Positions 16,214-26,097 of a stretch of DNA of 64,000 nucleotides are shown here, in pieces (positions within the stretch are counted from its first letter, which is position 1; each line of letters opens with the position of its first letter). The notes below the pieces were generated by a model. The model ran no database searches, was not told the origin of the DNA, and saw only the letters and a list, made by a program, of their open reading frames with translations. Position numbers and translations under genes: made by a program. Location of the stretch: positions 620,001-684,000 of the forward strand of contig NZ_JOOE01000001.1 in assembly GCF_000712135.1 (NCBI RefSeq), written 5' to 3'. The DNA is from Sphingomonas sp. UNC305MFCol5.2 (lineage in GTDB: Bacteria > Pseudomonadota > Alphaproteobacteria > Sphingomonadales > Sphingomonadaceae).

Positions 16214-19120
16214 TCAGAACTCCGCATTGAGGCCGATGAAGAAGGTCCGGCCCGCCACGTCATAGGTTCCCGGATAGGTGTTGCCGTTGCCGAAGCTGTA
16301 GAGCAGTCCCTGCGCGATCGCCGGCGGATCCTTGTCGAGCAGATTGTTCACGCCGACGCGGAAGGTGACGTTCTGCTGGACCTTCGCCGTCATCGTCAGG
16401 TCGAAATAGCTGTACGCCGGCAGGCTCGCGTTGAGGATGTAGGCGGGGCCGGCGAGGAACGGATCGTCGGTGTTGCTGGTCAGCTTGGTTCCGCCGATAT
16501 AGCGCCAGTTGAGCGAGACCGAGGCGATGTCGGTGGTGTCCGACCAGCTGATACGCGCCTGATGCCGCCATTCGGGGCTCGGCTGGCCGCAGGTGGGGCC
16601 GAACAATCCGACGCAGTCATAGCTGCCGAGGCCCGGCAGGGGCTCGTTGCGGAGCTCCTTGAGCCAGGTTCCGATGAAGGACGCGCTGAACCCGCCGATC
16701 CCGGTATCGAACGCATAATTGGCGCCGACGTCCACGCCCGATGTCTTGAGCGATCCGGTATTCTGAGTGGTCGAAACGACGTAGCCCTGCTCGCCGAACA
16801 GCACGCCGGTGCGCGGGTCGCGGTGGAACAGCGAGCAGAAGAACGGATCGCCGGTGGCAATGCATTGGCTGATCGTCAGCGATCCCGGGATCGACGAGAT
16901 GTAGTCGCGCACCTTGATGTCGAAATAGTCGATCGACAGCGAGAAGCGCTTGAGGAATCGCGGCGCGAGCACGACACCCGCGGTGTAGGTGTCAGCCTGT
17001 TCAGGACGCAGTGCCGGATTGCCGCCCCCCTGCGCCACACAAACTTCGCTCGGACACTCGATGATGTGGCCGTATTGCGCCGCGCTCACCCCCGTGGCCG
17101 CGCACTGCGCCGCGGTGGCACTGGGGGTTGCCCCCGAACACGGATCCTGCGCCGAGATGTTGCCCAGCCCCTGCGCCGCGAACAATTCCGAGATGTTGGG
17201 CGCACGGATCGCGCGATTGTAGCCGGCGCGGAAGCGAATGTCGCGGATCGGCGCCCAGGCCACCTCGCCCTTGTAAGTCGATATGCCTTCGTCGCGGGTG
17301 CTGTACTTCGAATAGCGGTAGCCACCGGTCAGCGTCAGTTCCTCGGCGAAGGGGCGGTTCTCGAAGATCGGCATGCGGATTTCGGTGAAGAACTCGGTGA
17401 CGTTGAACGCCCCCCGCGCCTCGAGCGTGCCCTTTTGCTGCGCGAGCGCGTCGGCATGGAAGACCAGGCTCTCGCGGCGATGCTCGACGCCGAACACCGC
17501 GCCCACGCCCTGATCGGCCCAGGGGCTCTTGACGCCGTAACTGGTGAGATCGGCGGTCATCGTGCCGCTGAGAACCGTCTCCTTGTCCATCCCGCGCGTG
17601 AAGGTCGGCGAATAGATATAATCGAGCGATTCGGCGGACAGGCCGGCATATTGGAACACATTGAGCGGCACGCATGCCTTGTCGGTGCCATCGATCACTG
17701 ATTTGCAGGTCGGCACCCCGCCGACATTGACGACCTGGAGCCCGCGATTGGCGCGCACCGGATCGATGTCGTTCTGGTAATTCTCGTTGAACAGCACGCG
17801 CGAGAACAGGCCGTTTACGTCATAGCTGATACCGCGCGCGATCTCTCCGCGGACGCCGCCGGTGACGCGGAAATCGGTGTGGCGCAGGTCGTCGCGCCGC
17901 GGCCGGGCCGGCGCCGCCACCGGGCGGTAGCCGATGAACAGGTCCTGCGACACCGCAGTGCCGTAAGCCGCACCGCACAGCAATTGCCCCTGCTGCGCGC
18001 TCATCAGGGGATTGTTGCAATTGACCGTATAGGTCGTGCCCTGGAACAGCGCGGAAGGCGCGACCTGCGAATTGGTGCGGTCGTCCATGAACATGAAGCT
18101 GGCATAGACTTCGGCCGCGGGATCGGCCTCGAACCGCGCAAAGGCGCCGGCGGTGTAGCGTTTGTCGTTGCGCTGGAAATAGTTGAGCGGCGCGTAATTG
18201 TAGCGGAAGCTGCTGTTATACGGCACCCAGGTCTTGGCGCCGTCGCGGGTGTTGTTGAAGGCGACTCCGGCATTGGGGCCGGTCAGCGGCTGGAACAGCC
18301 CGAACTCGTTGTTCGACGAGCCGCCGCAGGTGAATGCGGTATTGTTGTTGGTCGGATCGAGCGCGCAGGCGGAGACGTCGCGGTCGGCCTGGGTGATCGG
18401 CTGCACTTCGCGATAGCCGAAATAGGCCATGATGTTGCCGCGCCCGTCCGCGAAGTTCTTGCCGACTGCGATATTTGCGTCGAAGCGCTGTCCGTCGATC
18501 GGTGAGGACAAGGCGTTCTGATAGCCACTGGCGGAGATCAGGGCGCGGCGCGCCGCGTCGTCGTTGTGATGATTGGAGAAGCCGTACTGGACGTCGGCGA
18601 GCACGCCGTTCAGGTCCTTGCGCAGCACGAAGTTTACTACCCCCGAAATCGCGTCCGAACCATAGACCGCCGAGGCGCCGCCGGTGACCACGTCGACGCG
18701 ATCGACCAGAAACGAAGGCAGGAAGTTCACATCGGTGGCCTGGATCGGCAGCAGGCGCTGGCCGTTGACCAGGACCAGGTTCCGGTTGCTGCCGAGATTG
18801 CGCAGATTGACTCGCGCGGTGCCGTCGGACCCGTTGGAGACGTTCTCGTTGGCGTCCGCGGTGACCTGGGGCAGCCGATTGAGCACATTCTCGATGTTCG
18901 TCGCGCCCTGGAGGCGGATCTCGCCCGAGTCGATCGTGGTGACGGGACTGGTGCTGATCAGGCCCGGTTGCTGGATCCGGGTGCCGGTGACCGTGATTTC
19001 GGTCTGGGATGCCTCCTGAGGGGATGCGCCTTCGTCGACGCCCTGGGCCGCCGCTGACGAGCTATAGGCGACCAAGGCTGCCACGGCGCTACCGACCAGC
19101 AATGTACAATGCTTCCGCAT
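16214..19120 (-). CDS. TonB-dependent outer-membrane receptor (first of a divergent pair)
   Basis: 968 residues. A signal peptide (residues 1-26, ending SSSAAAQ) is followed by the plug domain: EITVTGTRI as the TonB-box region, then NLRNLGSNRNLVLVNGQRLL and DVVTGGASAVYGSDAISG. A beta-barrel follows, ending in FFIGLNAEF with the C-terminal phenylalanine needed for insertion. This receptor style in sphingomonads and Caulobacter takes up peptides and other large nutrients through the outer membrane using TonB energy. An AAGGGGA ribosome site precedes the ATG. Its promoter region is shared with the second receptor and carries two GTATAC sites also seen in front of the hydroxyproline and arabinosidase genes, so co-regulation is likely. 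Confidence 0.92.
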   Translation of the reverse strand: MRKHCTLLVGSAVAALVAYSSSAAAQGVDEGASPQEASQTEITVTGTRIQQPGLISTSPVTTIDSGEIRLQGATNIENVLNRLPQVTADANENVSNGSDGTARVNLRNLGSNRNLVLVNGQRLLPIQATDVNFLPSFLVDRVDVVTGGASAVYGSDAISGVVNFVLRKDLNGVLADVQYGFSNHHNDDAARRALISASGYQNALSSPIDGQRFDANIAVGKNFADGRGNIMAYFGYREVQPITQADRDVSACALDPTNNNTAFTCGGSSNNEFGLFQPLTGPNAGVAFNNTRDGAKTWVPYNSSFRYNYAPLNYFQRNDKRYTAGAFARFEADPAAEVYASFMFMDDRTNSQVAPSALFQGTTYTVNCNNPLMSAQQGQLLCGAAYGTAVSQDLFIGYRPVAAPARPRRDDLRHTDFRVTGGVRGEIARGISYDVNGLFSRVLFNENYQNDIDPVRANRGLQVVNVGGVPTCKSVIDGTDKACVPLNVFQYAGLSAESLDYIYSPTFTRGMDKETVLSGTMTADLTSYGVKSPWADQGVGAVFGVEHRRESLVFHADALAQQKGTLEARGAFNVTEFFTEIRMPIFENRPFAEELTLTGGYRYSKYSTRDEGISTYKGEVAWAPIRDIRFRAGYNRAIRAPNISELFAAQGLGNISAQDPCSGATPSATAAQCAATGVSAAQYGHIIECPSEVCVAQGGGNPALRPEQADTYTAGVVLAPRFLKRFSLSIDYFDIKVRDYISSIPGSLTISQCIATGDPFFCSLFHRDPRTGVLFGEQGYVVSTTQNTGSLKTSGVDVGANYAFDTGIGGFSASFIGTWLKELRNEPLPGLGSYDCVGLFGPTCGQPSPEWRHQARISWSDTTDIASVSLNWRYIGGTKLTSNTDDPFLAGPAYILNASLPAYSYFDLTMTAKVQQNVTFRVGVNNLLDKDPPAIAQGLLYSFGNGNTYPGTYDVAGRTFFIGLNAEF

Positions 19121-19150
19121 ATCTCGTCCCCTTCATCATATATTTGATAT

Positions 19151-19170
19151 CGTGTACGGTATACAATGTC
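19151..19170. promoter_or_regulatory. GTATAC-type operator, proximal to the minus-strand receptor
   Basis: Core TGTACGGTATACAATG, with GTATAC at 19159-19164, lies about 40 bp upstream of the receptor start at 19120. It resembles operators of FadR/UxuR-type GntR regulators, which are palindromes around GTATAC. Four related sites occur in the window. Confidence 0.5.
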
Positions 19171-19381
19171 AGCGATCGAAGGGTTTTGCAACGAGATTGT
19201 AACGAGCGAGACACAGCTCACCTCGGCTCGGCATCGCCCTGCGGACAGGGGCGGTCCATCTCCTTTGAAGCGCGCAGGAGAGTCCATCAGCTCTGCCCAA
19301 TGGAGCCCGGCCTTCGAACTTCGCCTGTCTCACTCAGCCGCCGAAGGACTGTTTCAGTCTCTTGACAGCGGCAAACTCGGT

Positions 19382-19403
19382 CATATGGTATACATTATAT
19401 AGT
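19382..19403. promoter_or_regulatory. GTATAC-type operator, proximal to the plus-strand receptor
   Basis: ATATGGTATACATTATATAG with GTATAC at 19388-19393 lies 43 bp upstream of the receptor start at 19436. The AT-rich TATAGTATA beside it is a plausible -10 element, which would place the site where a repressor could block transcription. Confidence 0.5.
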
Positions 19404-19435
19404 ATAGCCGAGAACGGCAGAGGGGGAGAAACACG

Positions 19436-22240
19436 ATGAAGATTCGGGTCGGCATGAATTTTCGCGGCGTCGCGCGGGCGCTGGCATTGGCCACCGTCTC
19501 GGCAGGCGCACTGGCCGCGACACAGGTAATGGCGCAGGAGGTTCAGGCGCAGGACGAGGCCGGGACGGCAGAATCTTCGCAGGACCAGATCCTCGTGGTC
19601 GGCATCCGCGGCAGCGTCGACTCGGCGAACGAGAAGAAGCGGAACGCCAAGCAGATCGTCGATTCGGTCGTTTCAGAAGACGTCGGCAAGCTGCCCGACA
19701 ACAACGTCCCCGAGGCTCTGGCGCGCGTGGCCGGGGTGCAGATCGATCGTGCGCATGGCGAAGGCCAGGCCGTCACGATCCGCGGTCTCGGCGACGTCCA
19801 AACCACGGTCAATGGCAACGAGGCCGGCGCTGCCGGTTCGCGTGCGCTCAACCTTGCCGACATCCCCGCGGAGCTGCTCAAGTCTGTCGAGGTCTACAAG
19901 ACCCGCAGCGCCGACCAGGTCGAGGGCGGCATCGCCGGCACGGTCAATGTCGAGCTGCGCCGCCCGCTCGATCTGCGAAAGGGCCTGACGGTCGCCGGCA
20001 GCTTCCGCGAGACCTTCTCGGATCTCGGCGATACCAAAAGCCCATATGCCAGCCTGCTGCTCGCCGAACGTTTCGACACGCCGATCGGCGAAATGGGCTT
20101 CCTGCTCAACGGCTCCTACACCAAGAACAATTATTTCGAGAATTACGTCGTCAGCGAATCGCCGCAGCAGATCGGCTTCTTTGTCGGCAGTCCCGCGAAC
20201 CTGACGCTGCCGGCGCCTCTACGGGAAACACTCATTCCCTATGCCATCAACTACGGTGTGGAATCGGGATCGATCAAGCGCCCGTCGCTCAATGCTTCAT
20301 GGCAGTGGCGCGCGAACGAGCATCTCGATTTCGTGGTCGAAGGTTCCTATCTCGGGGTGCGCTCGGACGACGAGCGTAACAATCTCCGCATCCAGACCAA
20401 CAACGACCAGGGCTCGTTCAGCGACGCTATCGTGAACCCCGATGGAACGATCCGCTCGGTGACGATCACCAATACTGGCGGTCAAGGCGTCCCGGGTGGC
20501 CCGCTAAACATCTATCAGAAGACCAAGAGCGATACCTACAACACCAATTTCGAGACCCATTGGAACTCGGACAAGGTGCAGATCCATTTCGGTACGCAGT
20601 ATAACTGGTCCGACATGAACCAATATTTCGTCCAGAGTCAGAACCGTCTTACCGGCGGGACCGTGGCGAATGTCGATTTCAATTCGCCCAACGTTCCCGG
20701 CGGCGGCCCCTTCGTCACCTTCCCCGGCATCGACATCGGCAATCCGGCCAGTCACAAACTTTACCAGATCCACGATCAGCGTGGCACCAACAATGACACG
20801 CTGTTTGCGTCGGAACTCAAAATCACCGTTCAGACCAGCGCCACGGGCCTGCTGCGTTCGGCGCAGTTTGGCGCGCGCTTCACGAAGCACACGATGGCGC
20901 GGGATTACGGCTATCGCGATGCCTTCTACTTCACGACGGCAACCGCGCCGACGATGAATGCGGTGAGCGCCGCCACCGGCATCAGCGTCGCTTCGACGAC
21001 TCCGGACATCGAGGGCGCACCGACCTGGTACCATCTCGACGGCGCCAGCCTGTACGACAACTTCACTGCCATGCGGGATTACATCATCAACAACGGGGCC
21101 GACCTCACCGGCCGCGACTGGACCCTTGCCCAGCCCGCGACCACCGATCCCGGCGAGAGCTTCAAGGAGCATGAACGCACCTTCGCCGCCTATGGCCAGC
21201 TCAACTACGGCTTCGATGCGTCCTTCCCGGTCGATGGCACTATCGGCCTGCGCTATGCCAACACATGGGGCACGGCGGTAAGCTCACGCTATGCGTGGAA
21301 GGCATTCCTGCCGAACGGCACGCCTGATTATGCGCAGGGCGTCGCTTACATGCCGACCGGCAGCAAGGCGAATTATGTCGACCTGCTGCCCAGCGCGACG
21401 GCGATCCTGCATTTCACGCCGAAGGTGCAGTTGCGCCTTTCCTACACGCACAATGTCCAGCGCCCGCAATTCTATGACATGCGCTCGGCCCTGAACATCC
21501 TCGATGCCGCGACGCAGGGACGGGTCTATGCGGGCAACCCGGACCTCAAGGCGATCCAGGAAAACAATTACGATGCCTCGCTCGAATATTATTGGGGCAA
21601 GGGCGGCATGGTCTCGCTCGGCACCTTCCTGAAGAACCAGACCGGCTTCATCTTCTACACCGAACAGCGTGAGGCGGTTCCCGGGCTGGCGCCCAACCCA
21701 CTCGCCGCCGACGGCCTGTATATTGTCGGCAAGCCGCGCAACGCAGGTCCGGGAAAGATCTTCGGCTTCGAAGGACAGGTGAATACGTTCTTCGACTTCC
21801 TGCCCGGCTTTGCGAAGCATTTCGGCATCAACGCGAATTTCACCTATATCCCGGAAGCGTCGCTCCATCTCGCTTATGGGGATGATGATCTGAACGTAAA
21901 GGGGCTATATGATGCGCCCTATACGTCCAAATATACCGGCAACGTGGCGCTCCTCTACGATACGCCGACGTTCAGTGCCCGCGTCGCCTATAATTATCGC
22001 TCGAAGTACAAGACCTATATCGATTATGTGAACCCGGGCTATTCGATCTACACCAAGGCGACTTCGCGCCTCGACGCGGCAATCAACTTTACGCCGTTCA
22101 AGTTCCTGACATTGAGTGTCGAAGGTACCAATTTGCTGCACGACAACGCCGACTCCTATTTCGGCGCCTATGACGCGCTCCCGGTGGGTGTCCGGGTCCA
22201 GGCGCGCACGATCCAGACCAGCGCACGCTTCCGTTTCTAG
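19436..22240 (+). CDS. TonB-dependent outer-membrane receptor, carbohydrate-locus type
   Basis: 934 residues. A signal peptide ends at about residue 34 (ATQVMAQ). The plug begins ILVVGIRGSVDSANEKKR and continues DVGKLPDNNVPEALARVAGV, the signature of the large TonB receptor group found in sugar-utilisation loci of Xanthomonas, Caulobacter and sphingomonads. The barrel ends TSARFRF with the C-terminal phenylalanine. GGGGGAG precedes the ATG. It probably imports an oligosaccharide or glycopeptide. It is divergent from another receptor and followed by a strong terminator at 22268-22299, so it is a single-gene transcript. Confidence 0.92.
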   Translation: MKIRVGMNFRGVARALALATVSAGALAATQVMAQEVQAQDEAGTAESSQDQILVVGIRGSVDSANEKKRNAKQIVDSVVSEDVGKLPDNNVPEALARVAGVQIDRAHGEGQAVTIRGLGDVQTTVNGNEAGAAGSRALNLADIPAELLKSVEVYKTRSADQVEGGIAGTVNVELRRPLDLRKGLTVAGSFRETFSDLGDTKSPYASLLLAERFDTPIGEMGFLLNGSYTKNNYFENYVVSESPQQIGFFVGSPANLTLPAPLRETLIPYAINYGVESGSIKRPSLNASWQWRANEHLDFVVEGSYLGVRSDDERNNLRIQTNNDQGSFSDAIVNPDGTIRSVTITNTGGQGVPGGPLNIYQKTKSDTYNTNFETHWNSDKVQIHFGTQYNWSDMNQYFVQSQNRLTGGTVANVDFNSPNVPGGGPFVTFPGIDIGNPASHKLYQIHDQRGTNNDTLFASELKITVQTSATGLLRSAQFGARFTKHTMARDYGYRDAFYFTTATAPTMNAVSAATGISVASTTPDIEGAPTWYHLDGASLYDNFTAMRDYIINNGADLTGRDWTLAQPATTDPGESFKEHERTFAAYGQLNYGFDASFPVDGTIGLRYANTWGTAVSSRYAWKAFLPNGTPDYAQGVAYMPTGSKANYVDLLPSATAILHFTPKVQLRLSYTHNVQRPQFYDMRSALNILDAATQGRVYAGNPDLKAIQENNYDASLEYYWGKGGMVSLGTFLKNQTGFIFYTEQREAVPGLAPNPLAADGLYIVGKPRNAGPGKIFGFEGQVNTFFDFLPGFAKHFGINANFTYIPEASLHLAYGDDDLNVKGLYDAPYTSKYTGNVALLYDTPTFSARVAYNYRSKYKTYIDYVNPGYSIYTKATSRLDAAINFTPFKFLTLSVEGTNLLHDNADSYFGAYDALPVGVRVQARTIQTSARFRF

Positions 22241-22267
22241 AGGGCTCCCCGCTCCTCTCACTTTTGA

Positions 22268-22299
22268 CGGGCCGCGGCGTATGCCGCGGCCCGTTTTTT
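22268..22299 (+). terminator. Rho-independent terminator of the TonB receptor
   Basis: CGGGCCGCGGC (22268-22278), a GTAT loop and GCCGCGGCCCG (22283-22293) form an 11-bp perfect stem followed by six Ts (22294-22299), 28 bp after the receptor stop. Confidence 0.92.
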
Positions 22300-22388
22300 C
22301 TGTGAAGGGGAGTTCGTGATGCGCGCGGCACGCCATCGGTCGTCGTCATACTGCCCGGCTGGGCGTTGGAGGAGCGTCCGCAGCCCCT

Positions 22389-23894
22389 TTACCTGCCCTT
22401 GACGCGCAGCATCACCGCGCCGTGCGCCGGTACGTCGAACGTCAGCGCATCGGCCGCCACCGGCTTCCCGCGCCACAAATCGCGCGCGGCGGTGATCGCG
22501 TCGAAGCCGGCATCCGCGGCACGCGCATCCATCCTGGCGGCACTGTCGCCGCGGTTGAACAGCGCCAGCGCCACCGAGCCATCGGCGAGCGGCTTGGACC
22601 AGATCTCGAGCGCGCCATCCTTGCGCACGGCCTTGCCCTGCACGCCCTTCGCATCCTGATCGACGGCGATCACGTCACGGTTCTCGAGCAGACGGAGCAT
22701 TGCGGGCGGCGTCTGGCGCAGATCATGCCCCATCAGCAGCGGCGCGGCCGACATCGCCCACAGCGTCATGTGCGTGGTGTATTCGACTTCGGACATGCCG
22801 CCATTGCCTACTTCGAGCATGTCGGGATCGTTGAAGCCGTTCGGGCCAGTGTGCTCGGGATTGCCGTTCTTGTCGAAGCCGATCCGCGCCATCGTCGCAT
22901 AATCGTCGGTGATGTCGCCGGTCGTGCGCCACAGATGGCCGCCGACCTGCCGGCCCCAGGCGCCGACGTCGAACCGGCCATATTCGCACAGCGAATAGAC
23001 GATCGGCCGTCCGGTCGCCCTCAGCGCCGCACCCATCTCGGCATAGCTGCGCTTCACCGTATCGGCATCAGCGTAGAAATATTCGCCCGAGCAGAGATCG
23101 TATTTGAGATAGTCGATACCCCAGTCCGCAAAGGTCTGCGCGTCCTGCCGGACATGACCGTAGCTGCCCTCGAACCCGGCACAGGTGCGCGGCCCCTGCG
23201 AGCTGTAGATGCCGAGCTTGAGCCCCTTCGAATGTACGTAATCGGCGAGGGCCTTCATGTCGGGGAAATTGGCATTGGGGCGGATGCGCCCGTCGGGGCC
23301 GCGCTTCCCCTGCCAGCCATCGTCGATGTTGACATAGACATATCCGGCGTCGCGCAGCCCGGTGGAGACCATCGCGTCGGCCATCGCGCGGATCGTCTTG
23401 TCATCGATCTTGTCGGCGAACTTGTTCCAGCTGCTCCATCCCATCGGCGGCTTGGGCGCGAGCGGCGCTTGCTCGACCACCGCCCAGGCCGGCAGCGTCT
23501 GAAAACGGAATGCGCGCGCCTCGGCCTGCTTCGCCGTGCCGCGGTGGCCCGTCGCGTCGATTTTGGAGAACCACATCTGCCCTTCGAGCCGCACGCCCTT
23601 CGGCGTCTGCTTCACGGTCCACGTGCGGGTGGGATGCTCGCGGTCGTTGAGATTGCGCACGTCGAAGGTGAGCACGCCCTTGTCGAGCCGCGCATTCTGC
23701 ATCGTCACCGGACCATACCATTGCGTGGTCACCGCGCCGGTGATGCGGTCGCCATCGCTGGCGACCTGCAACATGGTGATGCCCGGATTGGGTCCGGCAT
23801 CGTCGAACAGCCAGACGCCGTCGAAGCGCGTCTGGGCGAGCGCCGTTCCGGTGAGCGATGTCGTGAGGGCAAGCGCCGTCAGCAGGTGTCGCAC
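22389..23894 (-). CDS. Secreted alpha-galactosidase, glycoside hydrolase family 27
   Basis: 501 residues. A signal peptide (1-20, TGTALA|Q) is followed by an N-terminal beta domain (about 22-140) and a TIM barrel starting PPMGWSSWNKF (149-159). NIDDGWQ is at 189-195, the nucleophile Asp266 in YLKYDLCS and the acid/base Asp356 in FNDPDML; a C-terminal beta domain closes it. GH27 enzymes release terminal alpha-D-galactose, and some act on beta-L-arabinopyranose. It lies 48 bp downstream of the amino-acid permease in an operon with hydroxyproline genes, an unusual place for a galactosidase. Extensins carry alpha-galactose on serine, which would explain it (inference). Confidence 0.9.
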   Translation of the reverse strand: MRHLLTALALTTSLTGTALAQTRFDGVWLFDDAGPNPGITMLQVASDGDRITGAVTTQWYGPVTMQNARLDKGVLTFDVRNLNDREHPTRTWTVKQTPKGVRLEGQMWFSKIDATGHRGTAKQAEARAFRFQTLPAWAVVEQAPLAPKPPMGWSSWNKFADKIDDKTIRAMADAMVSTGLRDAGYVYVNIDDGWQGKRGPDGRIRPNANFPDMKALADYVHSKGLKLGIYSSQGPRTCAGFEGSYGHVRQDAQTFADWGIDYLKYDLCSGEYFYADADTVKRSYAEMGAALRATGRPIVYSLCEYGRFDVGAWGRQVGGHLWRTTGDITDDYATMARIGFDKNGNPEHTGPNGFNDPDMLEVGNGGMSEVEYTTHMTLWAMSAAPLLMGHDLRQTPPAMLRLLENRDVIAVDQDAKGVQGKAVRKDGALEIWSKPLADGSVALALFNRGDSAARMDARAADAGFDAITAARDLWRGKPVAADALTFDVPAHGAVMLRVKGR

Positions 23895-23942
23895 GGGGCT
23901 ACTCCTTGTCGTTAGGACAGTAATTAAGACTCGAAACTCAGG

Positions 23943-25358
23943 TCAGGCGGGCAGTGCCCGCTGCTTCACTTCGCTGTGCCGCCAGCCATAAGCGAAGTAG
24001 ACGGCCAACCCGATCAGGTTCCAGACGATGAAGCGCAGGATCGTCGCCGATGGCAGGCTGAACAGCAGATAGAGGCAGCCGAGGATCGCCAGCGTCCCGA
24101 CCACATAAGGCGCGGGGCAACGGAACAGCCGCGGCGCATCGGGCGCGCGCTTCCGCAACACCATCAGGCACGCCCCAACCGCGACGAAAGCGAGCAATGT
24201 CCCGGCATTGGCGAGTTCGGCGATCTCGTCGAGGCGGAAGAAGCCGGCGACTGCCGCGATTACCGCGCCCGTGATCAACGTGATCCGGGTCGGCGCGCCG
24301 GTGCGTGGGGAGACCTTGGCAAGGCTGCGCGGGAGCAGCCCGTCACGCGCCATTACGAAGAAGATCCGGCTCTGGCCGTACATCATGACGAGAATTACCG
24401 AAGGCAGCGCGATCACCGCGGCCAGCGCTATGAGATGCCCGGCCACCGGCTGCCCCAGCGTGCGCAGCACGAGTGCCAACGGCTCGGCAGAATTGGCAAG
24501 CTGCTGGTACGGCAGCGCGCCCACAGCGGCGATTGCCACCGCCATGTAGATGATCGTGCAGACCAGCATCGAACCCACGATGCCGATGGTCAGGTCACGA
24601 CCGGGACGCTTCGCCTCCTCGGCCGACGTGGCGACTGCGTCGAACCCGTAAAATGCGAAGAAGACGATCGCCGCGGCGGCCATCACCCCGCGCTTTTCTC
24701 CGCCGACCTCGGTCGAGCCGAAGCCATAGGGCATGAAAGGCTCGAGGTTGCTGCCGTCGAACGCGGGGAGCGCGAAGGCAACAAACACACCTAGTGCGAC
24801 CAGCTTGATGACGACGAGGACGATGTTGAGTGTGGCGCTCTCGCGGGTGCCGGCGACGAGCATCCCCATCACGCTCAGCGCGACGGTCACGGCAGGCAGA
24901 TTGATGATCCCACCCGCATGCGGCCCAGCGAGAAGCTCGGGCGGCAGGTGCACGCCCGCCGCCTGCAGCCAGCCGACCAGATAGCCCGACCAGCCGACCG
25001 CGACAGTCGAGCATGCGAGCGAATATTCGAGTACGAGGCTCCAGCCGACCACCCAGGCGATCTTCTCGCCCAGTGCAGCGTAGCTGAAGGTGTACGCGCT
25101 CCCCGCGGCGGGGATCATCGTCGCCAATTCGGCATAAGCGAGCGCCGCGCAGGCGCAGACCGCGCCGGCGATGGCAAAGGCGAGGATCACCGCCGGCCCG
25201 GCGCGTTCGGCGCCGACGCCGGTGAGAGTGTAGATGCCGGTGCCGACGATCGCACCCACGCCGAGGGCTATCAGATGCGGCCAGCTGAGCGTCTTGGCGA
25301 GTGCATGGCCCTCCGCGTGCTTAGTGACTGAATCAAGCGATTTACGCGGACCGAACAT
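23943..25358 (-). CDS. APC-family amino-acid permease
   Basis: 471 residues with about 12 hydrophobic segments. The APC signature IALGVGAIVGTGIYTLTGVGA lies at about residues 30-50, followed by the second-helix motif and a YAELATMIPAAGSAYTFSYA segment. The closest style is the bacterial CAT-like/YfnA group. It sits in the inner membrane and probably brings in an amino acid by proton coupling. Operon position between the GntR regulator and the alpha-galactosidase, downstream of the hydroxyproline epimerase, makes hydroxyproline or proline the likely substrate. Confidence 0.87.
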   Translation of the reverse strand: MFGPRKSLDSVTKHAEGHALAKTLSWPHLIALGVGAIVGTGIYTLTGVGAERAGPAVILAFAIAGAVCACAALAYAELATMIPAAGSAYTFSYAALGEKIAWVVGWSLVLEYSLACSTVAVGWSGYLVGWLQAAGVHLPPELLAGPHAGGIINLPAVTVALSVMGMLVAGTRESATLNIVLVVIKLVALGVFVAFALPAFDGSNLEPFMPYGFGSTEVGGEKRGVMAAAAIVFFAFYGFDAVATSAEEAKRPGRDLTIGIVGSMLVCTIIYMAVAIAAVGALPYQQLANSAEPLALVLRTLGQPVAGHLIALAAVIALPSVILVMMYGQSRIFFVMARDGLLPRSLAKVSPRTGAPTRITLITGAVIAAVAGFFRLDEIAELANAGTLLAFVAVGACLMVLRKRAPDAPRLFRCPAPYVVGTLAILGCLYLLFSLPSATILRFIVWNLIGLAVYFAYGWRHSEVKQRALPA

Positions 25359-25385
25359 GCAGCTTCCCCCTGAGTTTTTGGTCGA

Positions 25386-26036
25386 CTAGGCCGTTGAGCC
25401 GAATTGCTGACGAAGATCGTCGAGCGTGCCCTGAATATGACCGGTGAGCAGCGTGGTCAGCTTGGCGCCGTCACGCGCCAACCAGGCATCGAGCAAGTCC
25501 TGATGCTCGGTATGCGCGCGGGATTCGCGTCCCGCGGGCTGCAGATGCGCAACTACATAGCGTTCAGCGAGGATCGACAGTCGCTCGACCAATTGAGTGG
25601 TCAGCAAACGGCCACCTGGCCGCACCAATGCGGTATGGAAATCACGATTGCGCACAGCGACTTCAGCCAGGTTGCTGGCCGCGGCGCCGTCGAGCTCCTC
25701 GAAGGCACGGATCGCGGCGGCCCGATCTGCATCGGTCGCGCGTTCGGCGGCATACACCGCGGCCGGCGGCTCGATGGCGAGCCGGAGTACATAGATCTCG
25801 TCGACCTGTCCCGCCGACATAGGCTGGACGAAATAACCGCGATTGGCGTGGCTAGTCAGCAACCCTTCGTGCTCGAGCCGCGCCAACGCCTCACGCAGAG
25901 GAATCTTGCTCACGCCGAGCTCGGTAGCCAGCGCATCCTGACGGATCGGCAAATTGTCGGGCAGTTGTCCGGTCACGATCTGCTCGCGCACGATCTCGAA
26001 GACGCGCTCGGCCAACGTACGTACGACGATACTCAT
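25386..26036 (-). CDS. GntR-family transcriptional regulator (FCD type)
   Basis: 216 residues from the ATG at 26036, chosen because AAGGAGA lies just upstream; the frame is open much further but that part is not protein-like. Winged helix-turn-helix at about 8-70 (RQDALATELGVSKIPLREAL), then an FCD-like all-helical effector domain from about residue 85 (EIYVLRLAIEPPAAVYAAER). Such regulators are usually repressors released by a small acid or amino acid. It sits inside the hydroxyproline operon, so hydroxyproline or a catabolite is the likely effector, and the GTATAC palindromes are candidate targets. Confidence 0.88.
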   Translation of the reverse strand: MSIVVRTLAERVFEIVREQIVTGQLPDNLPIRQDALATELGVSKIPLREALARLEHEGLLTSHANRGYFVQPMSAGQVDEIYVLRLAIEPPAAVYAAERATDADRAAAIRAFEELDGAAASNLAEVAVRNRDFHTALVRPGGRLLTTQLVERLSILAERYVVAHLQPAGRESRAHTEHQDLLDAWLARDGAKLTTLLTGHIQGTLDDLRQQFGSTA

Positions 26037-26097
26037 GACCGTCTCTCCTTCAAATGGGAGCGCCCGTGTTCGAATGAACGGCGCGGAATCAGATGCA

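Noticed and set aside
22422-23915. A 497-codon plus-strand frame opposite the GH27 gene
   Set aside because: Mirror frame of a well-supported alpha-galactosidase; no domain, and composition is typical of antisense translation.
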